Source: Muribaculaceae bacterium (GTDB taxonomy: Bacteria > Bacteroidota > Bacteroidia > Bacteroidales > Muribaculaceae). From it: a DNA stretch of 55,754 nt. Shown here piece by piece: positions 24,140 through 32,765 of the stretch (the stretch's first letter is position 1; every line of letters begins with the position of its first letter). The stretch is taken from NCBI GenBank assembly GCA_022510445.1, contig JAFLTN010000002.1, forward strand, positions 1 to 55,754. The letters run 5' to 3'. The position numbers and the translations under genes are program-made. Under the pieces are notes generated by a model. That model did not search any database, had not been told where the DNA came from, and was given only the letters and a program-made list of their open reading frames with translations.

Positions 24140-24171
24140 CAAAGATACCCTATTTTTGATTCATATCCAAA
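24140..24171 (-). promoter_or_regulatory. Promoter of tsaD-cinA
   Basis: Minus strand TTTG (24168-24171), 20-nt spacer, TATCTTTG (24140-24147), both consensus. Transcription would start about 10 nt before the tsaD ATG. Confidence 0.72.
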
Positions 24172-24272
24172 AATTATCTTTATCCCAATGGCCCCTCGTC
24201 CTTATTGCATACCATTTGGTCTTTCCTCATTCATTTTCTTTCTCCGGAGATGAAGGATAGGATAAAAATCTG

Positions 24273-24280
24273 TAAATTTG
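24273..24280 (+). promoter_or_regulatory. -7 element for tamB
   Basis: TAAATTTG followed by C fits TAnnTTTG, about 35 nt before the proposed TTG start. No clear -33 box. Confidence 0.5.
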
Positions 24281-24316
24281 CATTTAGGGTCCTAAGAAGA
24301 CAGCCCTGATGAAAAT

Positions 24317-27300
24317 TTGATTAGAAGATTATATAGAATAGCAAGAAGTATTGTCTTCTCGGTCACATTGGTGGTGATTTCACTCTTTGTGATTCTATAC
24401 TTATTGCTCTCTATTCCACCTTTCCAGAATTATTTAAAAAATTTGGCGGCCGGGGAGCTCTCCGCATTACTGGAATCTGAAGTCTCTGTCAGTTCTTTGA
24501 GAATAGTTCCTTTTAATGAGATTGTGGTAGAAGATCTTTCTCTTTATGATCCCGACGGTAACAAATGTCTGCAGATTGAGACCGTGGGTGCTGGCATTAA
24601 CCTTTGGAAACTTCTTTTAGAGAGAAAGATTGAACTGACATATGCCGAAATAATCGGACTTCACGGAGTTCTGGTGCAGCCCGAGGAAGGTGCTCCCTTA
24701 AATATGCAGTTTATTTTTGATGCATTTGCTCCTAAAGAGGAAAATAAAGAGAAAAAACATTTCGAGCTGGCTCTTCGGAATGTGGTTCTTAGGAAAAGCT
24801 CCTTTTCTTTCAAACGACCTTGGCTGCAGGGTAAGACTATCGGAAAAGTGGATCTTGGAAACCTTGAGATAGAGAATCTTAGAGCCGACATCACTTTTCC
24901 TAAAATCAGTGATTCTGAAATTGCAGCCGATCTTCGAAGGTTATCCTTGGTTATTCCGGGCGTCACAAGTCTGAATAAGCTGGCTTTCAAAGGTAATTTT
25001 GGTGAAAAAGGTTTTTTTATTTCAGGACTGAATATTGAACTGCCCGAGTCTAAAATTTTTATTCCATCGTTAGAACTTCCTTTGACTGAAAGTGAGACTC
25101 CCAAGGAAGCGTTGGAGACCGGTCTTCATTCAATTGTTCTATCCGACAGTTATATTTCACCTTCGGATTTTGATGCATTATTCTCTCCACTTTCTTCATT
25201 TCACCAAAGATTGCCTCTCGAAATGAATGTGGAGGGGAATTTACAAAATCTGTCGATAAAGAAATTCAGTTTCGGTTCCTCCGATCTTGTTCAGATTAAT
25301 CTTTCGGGAGCTGTGAAATCCTTAGACAACAGAAATTCACTCTCTGGCTCGCTTAATGATTTCGGATTGACAGTGACTCACCGGTTTCTTGAAAAGTTAC
25401 TTCCCTCAGTGAACGGTATGCCCGAAAAAATAACCCGGGCAATTTTAAATGGCGGCACTATTGTTATTTCCGGGCAGGGCGAAGGGGCTTTATTTCCTTT
25501 GGCTGTAAATGGGAATTTAAAGATAAATTCTGAAATCATTAAGGTTGCGGCAGAAGGGAAAATGACGAAGAAAGATGTTGATCTGTCGGAGATTATCGGA
25601 GAGATAGTTATTGATAAACTTGCATTGAATAAATTGGTTCCAGACCTCCCCGTTGAGAATCTGTCCGGTGAAATTGCTGTCGATGCCATTCTTGATAAAA
25701 ATATGCCTGAAGGAAGCCTGATGGCAAATATTGACAAATTCAATCTTAAGGGAACGGAATATTCCGGATTCATATTAAACGCAAAGAACGACCGTGGAAA
25801 TTTCGAGGGCAACCTCATTATGGACAATGCCATAGGTAATATCGGTGCTTTTTTCAGCGGTTTTAACGGAAATGAGCTTAAAAGGCTCAACTTTACCTGC
25901 GAGTTAAATGGTCTCAACCTATCGGAAATTGTTGATATGAAAAACTTCCGTGATTATCTGATTAGTGGAAATATAAGTCTCGATGCTGAAGGGGAGGATA
26001 TTAATGATGTAGACGGGAAATTGATGATGGATAAATTCACTTTCACTTCTCCCGACTATTCAAAAAGGCTTAAGCTCAATCATCTCGAAATTGAAGCCGG
26101 GGTGGTTGATTCTCTCCGTTCCATAAAAATTGACAGCGATTGGCTGCAGGGAAATTTAAATGGAAAATTCCGCTTTACCGATGTGGCCGCGCAACTTCAG
26201 CAAATGGCTCATAATGTTTTGCCGGCTTTAGTTAGCCAGAGAGAAAAAATAATTCATAATGAGCTCACAGATCTCGACTTTCAACTGGTGGTAAAAGCTA
26301 ATAACAGCCTTATAGAGTTTTTCAATATCCCTTATCGTCTTCTGGTTCCGATTGTGATATCGGCTAATGTAGATGAAAATGCTAACACAGCTTCCCTTGC
26401 CCTTGACCTCCCATATCTTCAGAAAGGAAGAGATAAATTGATCTATGACACGCGCTTTGTTGCTATGCTCAACGGCGAAAGTTCTGATCTTAGTGTTTTG
26501 GCGGAAACCACAATGCCAGTGAAATATGGCGATCTTTCCCTCTCTCTAAATCTGAGCGCCCAAGATAATCTGGTGGAAACCGATCTGCGTTGGCAGAATA
26601 CTGAAAATTCTGATTTCCGTGGCAACATATCTTTCCTGACGGAAATAATGAAAAACGAGTTGACTTTAAAGCCGGAATTCACGGTGGAAATAAAACCAAC
26701 CCTGCTGTCGATGGGAACGGCCGACTGGATTATGGAAAAATGCCGGCTTTCTTATTACGACAGGCAACTTGAAGTGGATGGACTGAAGCTATGGCATGGT
26801 GACCAGTTCGTTAAAATAGACGGAGTAGCTTCTCCTCAGTTTGCTGATGTGCTGAAAATTGATTTGGCTGATATAGATGTTAATTATATATTCGATATGC
26901 TCAGCATAAATTATGTCACTTTTGGCGGAATTGCAACCGGTGAAGTGAGGGGTCACGGTCTTCTGGGACCCGATATGTCCGCCGAAACAGAAAGCTTAAG
27001 CATAAAAGAATTTTCTTACAACGGTGCTATTCTTGGTCTTTGCGATGTCTCAAGTCGGTGGAACAATGCCGAGAAGGAGGTAGAGATAGCGGCTGAAATC
27101 ACCCGAAACGACAAGGTGATTGTGAATGTAAACGGTGGTGTCTGGGTGACAAGGGATTCTCTTTCTTTCGATATAATGGCTGATAAAGTCCCTGTTGAAT
27201 TCATTCAGCCTTTTATGAGTGTGTTCTCTTCTCATGTCGGAGGATTGGCTACCGGTGATGTGAGCCTTTTCGGAACTTTCAAGGATATTGATCTTGTAGG

Positions 27301-28855
27301 GAAAGTTTTTGCCGATTCAATTGCCATCAAACTGGATTATACAAATACAGTGTATCATGGTTCGGACTCTGTCATCCTTCATCCGGGATTTATTGAAATT
27401 CCCGGTTTCAGACTCTATGACCAGTATGGCAATTCTGCCCTTTTATCGGGAGAATTGACTCATAATTATTTTCATGAACCCAGGTTCACTTTCCGTCTCA
27501 CGGATGCGGATAACTTCCTTTGCTACGATACTAATTCAGAATTAAATCCTGATTGGTATGGAACTCTTTATGGCTCCGGTTCAGCACTGTTAAGAGGCGA
27601 GCCTGGTATTGTGGATATAGGAGCAGATATGACTATAGCAGGAAATTCCCGATTTACTTTTGTGCTTAACGACACTCAGTATGCCCAGGACTATCAATTC
27701 CTTACATTTTCCGACCGACGAGCCGAGACCCTAAGACAATCTCAGCCGGACAAACTGGATTTCAAGGAGATATTCCGCAGAAGAAAACAGGAAGAGGAGG
27801 GCTCTCCCTCCCGATTTGCCATTGATATAAGAGCCACAGTCACTCCGGCAGCTTTGTTTACACTTGTGATGGATCCTGCCGCAGGTGACAAGATCACAGC
27901 TCGGGGACGTGGTGCACTGCAAGTGAAATATGAAAGTGACAACGATGAAATGCAGATGTACGGAAAATATGAGCTTGCTGAAGGTAATTATAATTTCTCC
28001 CTTCAAGAGATTATTTTGCGCGATTTTAAGATAAAGGAGGGTAGTTCAATCTCGTTTAACGGAAACCCTCTGACTGCTGATCTTGATATTAGTGCCGCTT
28101 ATCGTGTAAACACAAATTTGTCAGACCTGGATAAAAGTTTCTCAAGTGACCGGGATCTTAATAGAACAAATGTGCCTGTAGACGCTATATTGATGGTGAA
28201 GGGAGACATGCAGAATCCCGATATAACCTTCGATGTGGAACTCCCAACACTGACACAGGATGTAGAAAGAAAAGTGAAAAGTATTATCTCCACCGACGAC
28301 ATGATGAACCGCCAGATTATCTATCTGCTTGCTCTTAACCGTTTTTATACTCCTGAATATATGGGTTCAAGTAGTAATGGCAGTGAACTGGCCGCTGTAG
28401 CCTCCACCACTCTGTCTTCTCAATTGTCTAATATTCTAGGTCAACTCACCGACAAGGTATCGGTTTCTCCTTCGTTCCGAAGTGATAAAGGAGATTTTTC
28501 AGATATTGAGGTTGATGTTGCCCTCTCTTCGCGCCTTCTTAACAACAGATTGCTTATCAATGGAAATTTCGGCTACCGCGACAAAAACAATTCAAGCACC
28601 ACCTTTGTGGGTGACTTCGACGTGGAGTATCTATTAAGCAAGAACGGGAATCTTCGTCTTAAGGCTTATAATCATTTTAACGATCAGAACTATTATCTAA
28701 GGGAAGCTCTGACAACTCAGGGACTGGGGGTGGTCTGGCGAAAAGATTTCGATACTTTCTTTCCCTTCTTAAAGAAAAATAAAAAAACATCTGACACAGT
28801 CCCGGAGGAAAAGAAAGATGATACCGGTAAACTGATGCAAGAAGATAAAGAATAA
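24317..28855 (+). CDS. tamB: TamB-like translocation/assembly module (DUF490/AsmA-like)
   Basis: Very large (1512 aa) periplasm-spanning protein of the AsmA/TamB group, thought to bridge inner and outer membranes as a lipid conduit and, with TamA, to aid outer-membrane protein assembly. An N-terminal anchor helix lies at about residues 10-35. A long run of beta-rich repeats follows, with the DUF490/TamB C-terminal domain in the last ~400 residues (R-G-R-G-A-L-Q-V-K-Y-E, Y-E-L-A-E-G-N-Y-N-F-S, D-I-T-F-D-V-E-L-P, I-I-Y-L-L-A-L-N-R-F-Y). No ATG is available: the only in-frame start is TTG 24317, and an ATG at 24309 opens a three-codon frame ending there. No tamA/bamA gene is adjacent. The C-terminal tail is Lys/Glu-rich. 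Confidence 0.9.
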   Translation: MIRRLYRIARSIVFSVTLVVISLFVILYLLLSIPPFQNYLKNLAAGELSALLESEVSVSSLRIVPFNEIVVEDLSLYDPDGNKCLQIETVGAGINLWKLLLERKIELTYAEIIGLHGVLVQPEEGAPLNMQFIFDAFAPKEENKEKKHFELALRNVVLRKSSFSFKRPWLQGKTIGKVDLGNLEIENLRADITFPKISDSEIAADLRRLSLVIPGVTSLNKLAFKGNFGEKGFFISGLNIELPESKIFIPSLELPLTESETPKEALETGLHSIVLSDSYISPSDFDALFSPLSSFHQRLPLEMNVEGNLQNLSIKKFSFGSSDLVQINLSGAVKSLDNRNSLSGSLNDFGLTVTHRFLEKLLPSVNGMPEKITRAILNGGTIVISGQGEGALFPLAVNGNLKINSEIIKVAAEGKMTKKDVDLSEIIGEIVIDKLALNKLVPDLPVENLSGEIAVDAILDKNMPEGSLMANIDKFNLKGTEYSGFILNAKNDRGNFEGNLIMDNAIGNIGAFFSGFNGNELKRLNFTCELNGLNLSEIVDMKNFRDYLISGNISLDAEGEDINDVDGKLMMDKFTFTSPDYSKRLKLNHLEIEAGVVDSLRSIKIDSDWLQGNLNGKFRFTDVAAQLQQMAHNVLPALVSQREKIIHNELTDLDFQLVVKANNSLIEFFNIPYRLLVPIVISANVDENANTASLALDLPYLQKGRDKLIYDTRFVAMLNGESSDLSVLAETTMPVKYGDLSLSLNLSAQDNLVETDLRWQNTENSDFRGNISFLTEIMKNELTLKPEFTVEIKPTLLSMGTADWIMEKCRLSYYDRQLEVDGLKLWHGDQFVKIDGVASPQFADVLKIDLADIDVNYIFDMLSINYVTFGGIATGEVRGHGLLGPDMSAETESLSIKEFSYNGAILGLCDVSSRWNNAEKEVEIAAEITRNDKVIVNVNGGVWVTRDSLSFDIMADKVPVEFIQPFMSVFSSHVGGLATGDVSLFGTFKDIDLVGKVFADSIAIKLDYTNTVYHGSDSVILHPGFIEIPGFRLYDQYGNSALLSGELTHNYFHEPRFTFRLTDADNFLCYDTNSELNPDWYGTLYGSGSALLRGEPGIVDIGADMTIAGNSRFTFVLNDTQYAQDYQFLTFSDRRAETLRQSQPDKLDFKEIFRRRKQEEEGSPSRFAIDIRATVTPAALFTLVMDPAAGDKITARGRGALQVKYESDNDEMQMYGKYELAEGNYNFSLQEIILRDFKIKEGSSISFNGNPLTADLDISAAYRVNTNLSDLDKSFSSDRDLNRTNVPVDAILMVKGDMQNPDITFDVELPTLTQDVERKVKSIISTDDMMNRQIIYLLALNRFYTPEYMGSSSNGSELAAVASTTLSSQLSNILGQLTDKVSVSPSFRSDKGDFSDIEVDVALSSRLLNNRLLINGNFGYRDKNNSSTTFVGDFDVEYLLSKNGNLRLKAYNHFNDQNYYLREALTTQGLGVVWRKDFDTFFPFLKKNKKTSDTVPEEKKDDTGKLMQEDKE

Positions 28856-28897
28856 GTTCCCATAGATCCAATTTATTGGGTTTTCTTTATTGGGAAC
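28856..28897 (+). repeat. Inverted repeat after tamB
   Basis: GTTCCCA ... TGGGAAC arms enclose a smaller CCAA/TTGG stem. It directly follows the tamB stop but no T run follows, so terminator function is uncertain. Confidence 0.35.
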
Positions 28898-28912
28898 GAT
28901 GGTAAATTTCAT

Positions 28913-28920
28913 TATTTTTG
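28913..28920 (+). promoter_or_regulatory. -7 element for the patatin gene
   Basis: TATTTTTG followed by C fits TAnnTTTG, 16 nt before ATG 28936. No good -33 box at the expected distance. Confidence 0.5.
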
Positions 28921-28935
28921 CATTAACAAGAAAGT

Positions 28936-29739
28936 ATGGCACTTAAAATAGACAGCATACTCGAGCGCTTCAACTTTAAGAAAGATCATTCTGTTGGTCT
29001 TGCTTTAAGCGGAGGTGGCGCTAAAGGATTCTCTCATATAGGAGTCCTGATGGCCTTTAACAGATTCGGGATTAAACCAGATATTATGTCTGGGGTTTCT
29101 GCCGGTGCAATAGCTTCAGTATTATATGCTGCTGGTCTTTCTCCGACGGACATTGTAAAATGTTTCACCGAGGCTTCTAAATTAAGCGACTTCACAGATT
29201 GGGCTATCCCGCGAAAAGGTTTTCTGAAGCTTGACCGTTTCGGGAAACTGCTCCAGGACTGGTTGCCGGTCAGAAATCTTGAAGACTTGAAAATCCCGAC
29301 TGTCGTTTGTGCCACGGATATTGACAATGGTAAGTCTGTGGGCTGGAGCAAGGGTGAAATCATTCCAAGAGTTATCGCTTCATGCAGTATTCCGGTTATT
29401 TTTAATCCTGTGAGAATCAATAATGTGAATTATGTTGACGGAGGAGTGTTACGTAATCTTCCCGCCTGGGCAATTCGTGGTTATTGCTCCACACTCTACG
29501 GGAGTAATTGTAGTCCGTTGCGAAAATCTCATCCTGAAAACAAGTCTGTGATGGATATTGCATATAGAACGTTCCATCTTATGCTCAAGGCAAATCTTCC
29601 TCAAGACTTAAAGCTATGTGATAAAATTATTCAGGTCAATGAAATGACGCAGGTGTCGACTTTCGACCTCTCCTTCCTTAATAAAGGAGTGATGGCCGGA
29701 TATGAAGCAGCCTGCCGAGTCCTTGAAAATAATCTATAA
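28936..29739 (+). CDS. Patatin-like phospholipase
   Basis: Ser-Asp dyad lipid acyl hydrolase. The 267-residue protein has the oxyanion loop S-G-G-G-A-K-G-F-S-H-I-G, the nucleophile elbow G-V-S-A-G-A-I-A-S (G-x-S-x-G) and the catalytic Asp in N-Y-V-D-G-G-V-L-R-N-L-P. No signal peptide is present (N-terminal A-L-K-I-D-S-I-L-E-R-F), so it is cytosolic or peripherally membrane bound. It resembles the RssA/YchK type in size. It is followed 8 bp later by a GH13 gene and probably co-transcribed with it; no functional link is apparent. Confidence 0.9.
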   Translation: MALKIDSILERFNFKKDHSVGLALSGGGAKGFSHIGVLMAFNRFGIKPDIMSGVSAGAIASVLYAAGLSPTDIVKCFTEASKLSDFTDWAIPRKGFLKLDRFGKLLQDWLPVRNLEDLKIPTVVCATDIDNGKSVGWSKGEIIPRVIASCSIPVIFNPVRINNVNYVDGGVLRNLPAWAIRGYCSTLYGSNCSPLRKSHPENKSVMDIAYRTFHLMLKANLPQDLKLCDKIIQVNEMTQVSTFDLSFLNKGVMAGYEAACRVLENNL

Positions 29740-29747
29740 ATCAATAC

Positions 29748-31520
29748 ATGGAAAAACTGATAATCTACCAGCTCTTCCCGAGAATTTTCACTAATCCTAC
29801 AGAAAACTATGTCCCCTGGGGTTCTTTGAAAAAAAACGGGAGCGGAAAATTTAACGATTTCACTCCTTCAGTCTTAGCCGGTATCAAGGATCTCGGAGTC
29901 AATTGTATCTGGATGACCGGCATAATAGAGCATGCCACCAAAACCGATTTCTCAAAATATGGAATTCAAAAAGATAATCCTAATGTGGTTAAAGGGGAAG
30001 CCGGTTCCCCTTATGCAATAAAGGATTATTATGATGTAGACCCGGCTTTGGCCACTGATGTGAACCGTAGAATAGAAGAATTTGAGAAAATGGTGGAAAG
30101 AGTGCATGAAGCCGGTCTCAGATTTATTATCGATTTTGTGCCCAACCATACGGCGCGTGTTTATCATTCAGACAAGGCTCCGGATGGTATCGACGATTTT
30201 GGAATGCATGATAATATCCAAATGAATTTTGATCCGCGGAATAACTATTATTATATATCTAACCAACAGTTTTATCCCGACTTCGATCTTGGAGCCGAAG
30301 GAGACGCGCCATATGTTGAATTCCCTTCAAAGGCAACGGGAAACGACTGTTTTACTGCTTTCTGTGGAAAAAATGACTGGTATGAAACGGTGAAGCTTAA
30401 TTATGGGCATGATTATAATGACAACACAGATCATTTTGATCCTGTTCCCGATACCTGGCTGAAGATGCTTCATATTCTTCGTTACTGGTGCTCTAAAGGT
30501 GTCGACGGATTCAGATGTGATATGGTTTTCATGGTTCCCCTGTCTTTCTGGCATTGGGCGATTCCTCAGGTAAAAGAGGTCTATCCCAATGTGATGTTCA
30601 TCGGAGAAATATATGATATCTCATTATATAGGCCTTTCCTTGATTATGGGAAATTCGATTATCTTTATGACAAGGTAAATCTTTATGACACTCTTGTGGG
30701 TATCGAAACAAAAGGATGGTCGGCTGCCCAGCTTACGGGTTGTTGGCAGACTGTTGACGGATTAGGCGACAGGATGTTGAATTTCCTTGAGAACCATGAT
30801 GAAGTTAGATTCGCATCCAAAGCCTATGCCGGTGATGCTTTAAGAGTGTTACCTTCGCTTGTGGTGTCTGCATTGATATCCAAGGGTCCGTTCATGCTCT
30901 ATTACGGACAGGAGCTTGGTGAGCCGGCAAATGAAAACGAGGGTTTTGCAGGAGATAATGACAGGACTACAATTTTCGACTATTGGAGCCTCTCTCCCGT
31001 AAGACGCTGGCTTAACAAAGGAGAATGGGGCGACGCTCTTCTTTCTCCACATGAACGTTGGCTAAGAAAACTTTATAAAAAAGTTCTGACTCTTTGTAAT
31101 GAAAGGAAAGCCATTTATGAGGGAGAATTTTTCGACCTCATGTATGTGAATCTGCAACATGCGGGTTTCAACCCCCACCGGAATTTCGCTTTCTTCAGAT
31201 ACAAAGAGGATGATATTTTGCTGATTGTGGTGAATTTTTCACATGAACCATCTGTAGTGAATATCAATATTCCAGAACTGGCATTCGCTTTGGCTAAACT
31301 GCCTCAAGGAGAAATGACCGTTCAGGATCTTCTTTGGGAAAGGTCTTATAAAATTTGTCTTTCTCCCGACCGACAGGTTTCTATTTCGTTGGGAGCAGCA
31401 GATGCCGTGATTCTTCCTCTGAAGGAAAAAACTGGTAACAAGCCGGTTAAAGAAAGTTCTGAAGTTAATGCCCCTTCTATAGGAAGAAAGTCGAAGAAAA
31501 AACCTAATTTTGCACAATAA
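29748..31520 (+). CDS. GH13 alpha-amylase-family glycoside hydrolase (cytoplasmic)
   Basis: Alpha-glucan-active enzyme. The (beta/alpha)8 regions are visible: I D-F-V-P-N-H, II G-F-R-C-D-M-V (nucleophile D258), III F-I-G-E-I-Y (acid/base E287) and IV F-L-E-N-H-D-E (D351). The N terminus I-I-Y-Q-L-F-P-R-I-F-T is typical of GH13. It lacks a signal peptide and carbohydrate-binding modules, so it should be intracellular, acting on imported maltodextrin or glycogen. A C-terminal beta domain is followed by a Lys/Ser/Pro-rich tail of about 25 residues. GH13 subfamily and product specificity cannot be told. It lies between patatin and prs genes. Confidence 0.9.
   Translation: MEKLIIYQLFPRIFTNPTENYVPWGSLKKNGSGKFNDFTPSVLAGIKDLGVNCIWMTGIIEHATKTDFSKYGIQKDNPNVVKGEAGSPYAIKDYYDVDPALATDVNRRIEEFEKMVERVHEAGLRFIIDFVPNHTARVYHSDKAPDGIDDFGMHDNIQMNFDPRNNYYYISNQQFYPDFDLGAEGDAPYVEFPSKATGNDCFTAFCGKNDWYETVKLNYGHDYNDNTDHFDPVPDTWLKMLHILRYWCSKGVDGFRCDMVFMVPLSFWHWAIPQVKEVYPNVMFIGEIYDISLYRPFLDYGKFDYLYDKVNLYDTLVGIETKGWSAAQLTGCWQTVDGLGDRMLNFLENHDEVRFASKAYAGDALRVLPSLVVSALISKGPFMLYYGQELGEPANENEGFAGDNDRTTIFDYWSLSPVRRWLNKGEWGDALLSPHERWLRKLYKKVLTLCNERKAIYEGEFFDLMYVNLQHAGFNPHRNFAFFRYKEDDILLIVVNFSHEPSVVNINIPELAFALAKLPQGEMTVQDLLWERSYKICLSPDRQVSISLGAADAVILPLKEKTGNKPVKESSEVNAPSIGRKSKKKPNFAQ
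31505..31512 (+). promoter_or_regulatory. -7 element for prs within the GH13 3' end
   Basis: TAATTTTG followed by CA fits TAnnTTTG, 24 nt before the prs ATG at 31537, overlapping the last codons of the GH13 gene. Confidence 0.45.
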
Positions 31521-31536
31521 ACCCTTCATCATAACC

Positions 31537-32481
31537 ATGAGCAATTATCTACCGCCCATAAAAGTTTTCGCAGGCACCAGAAGTCATTATCTGGGTGAAT
31601 CAATATGCCGCGAACTGGGCATTGAGTTAGGCAAAATGAAAATCGAAAAATTTGCCGACGGAGAATTTGAAGTTTCTTTTGAAGAATCTATAAGAGGTTC
31701 AGAGGTTTATCTTGTGCAGTCTACTTTCCCTAACTGCGATAATCTGATGGAGCTGCTCCTTATGGTCGATGCCGCTAAAAGAGCATCTGCCGCGACTATT
31801 GTTGCAGTGGTGCCTTATTTCGGCTGGGCTCGTCAGGACCGTAAAGACAAACCCAGAGTCTCTATCGCCGCTAAATTGGTGGCCGATCTGTTAAGTGTGG
31901 CCGGCATCGACCGTCTTATCACCATGGATCTTCATGCTGACCAGATTCAAGGATTTTTTAATGTCCCGGTTGATCATCTTTATGCTTCATCTATTTTTAT
32001 TCCTTATATAAAAAGTCTTCATCTGGATGATCTTGTGATTGCCTCACCAGATGTCGGTGGTGCTAAAAGGGCTAATTCCTACGCAAAATATTTCGACGTA
32101 CCTCTCGTGCTTTGCCACAAGCAGAGGGCTAAGGCAAATGTGGTGGAAAAGATGACCGTTATCGGTGACGTGACCGATAAAAATGTTGTTTTAGTCGACG
32201 ATATAAGTGACACGGCAGGCACTATAACCAAAGCTGCAGATCTTCTCCTTTCTAAAGGAGCCAAATCGGTGAGGGCTTTATGTAGCCATGCTGTGATGAG
32301 CGATCCTGCTACAGAAAGAGTGATTGGGTCAGGTCTAACTCAGATTATCTTCACTGACTCTATCCCTTATGGGAAAGAGAATCCCAAAGCTGTAGTGCTT
32401 CCGGTGGCAAAACTTTTTGCCGATACTATCAGAAGAATTCACAATAACCAGTCGATCTCTTCACAATATCTTTTTAAATAA
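31537..32481 (+). CDS. prs: Ribose-phosphate pyrophosphokinase
   Basis: Makes PRPP from ribose 5-phosphate and ATP, for nucleotide, His and Trp synthesis. ATG 31537 is preferred (314 aa; the family is about 315); an upstream in-frame codon at 31510 overlaps the GH13 gene. Motifs: F-A-D-G-E-F-E-V, V-V-P-Y-F-G-W-A-R-Q-D-R-K (ATP site), M-D-L-H-A-D-Q-I-Q-G-F-F (metal and ATP binding) and the PRPP loop V-L-V-D-D-I-S-D-T-A-G-T. Terminated by the hairpin at 32503. Confidence 0.97.
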   Translation: MSNYLPPIKVFAGTRSHYLGESICRELGIELGKMKIEKFADGEFEVSFEESIRGSEVYLVQSTFPNCDNLMELLLMVDAAKRASAATIVAVVPYFGWARQDRKDKPRVSIAAKLVADLLSVAGIDRLITMDLHADQIQGFFNVPVDHLYASSIFIPYIKSLHLDDLVIASPDVGGAKRANSYAKYFDVPLVLCHKQRAKANVVEKMTVIGDVTDKNVVLVDDISDTAGTITKAADLLLSKGAKSVRALCSHAVMSDPATERVIGSGLTQIIFTDSIPYGKENPKAVVLPVAKLFADTIRRIHNNQSISSQYLFK

Positions 32482-32502
32482 TTTTATTTTTGATTATCTT
32501 TT

Positions 32503-32546
32503 AACCCGTTCCATGATTTATTATCAAAATTGGGAATGGGTTTTTT
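32503..32546 (+). terminator. Rho-independent terminator of prs
   Basis: AACCCGTTCC ... GGAATGGGTT (10 bp, one G-T pair) followed by a T run. Confidence 0.75.
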
Positions 32547-32572
32547 GTATCCTATAGCATCGCTAAGAAATA

Positions 32573-32607
32573 AAAAATCCTCTTTCATTCACTGAAAGAG
32601 GATTTTT
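32573..32607. terminator. Second, bidirectional terminator hairpin
   Basis: AAAAATCCTCTTTCA-TTCAC-TGAAAGAGGATTTTT, a perfect 15-bp stem with A and T runs at the ends, between prs and the convergent M13 peptidase gene. The remaining 160 bp to the peptidase stop hold nothing I recognise. Confidence 0.85.
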
Positions 32608-32765
32608 ATGATGATTATCCTGAAAAATTATCAACCCAAGTCTGTTGGTACTTTCAAGTCATTGCGAAAGTTGACTGCCAATAATTTAATCCTTTTGATT
32701 CGGATACCTTTTGAGGATTATTTGTCCAATTGGAGGGTGAGGTTAATTTTTCGGTGGATTGGGGA

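Noticed and set aside
28936..32481. A glycogen/lipid metabolic island formed by patatin, GH13 and prs
   Set aside because: Short spacing explains co-transcription of the first two, but prs has its own -7 element and there is no pathway linking them.
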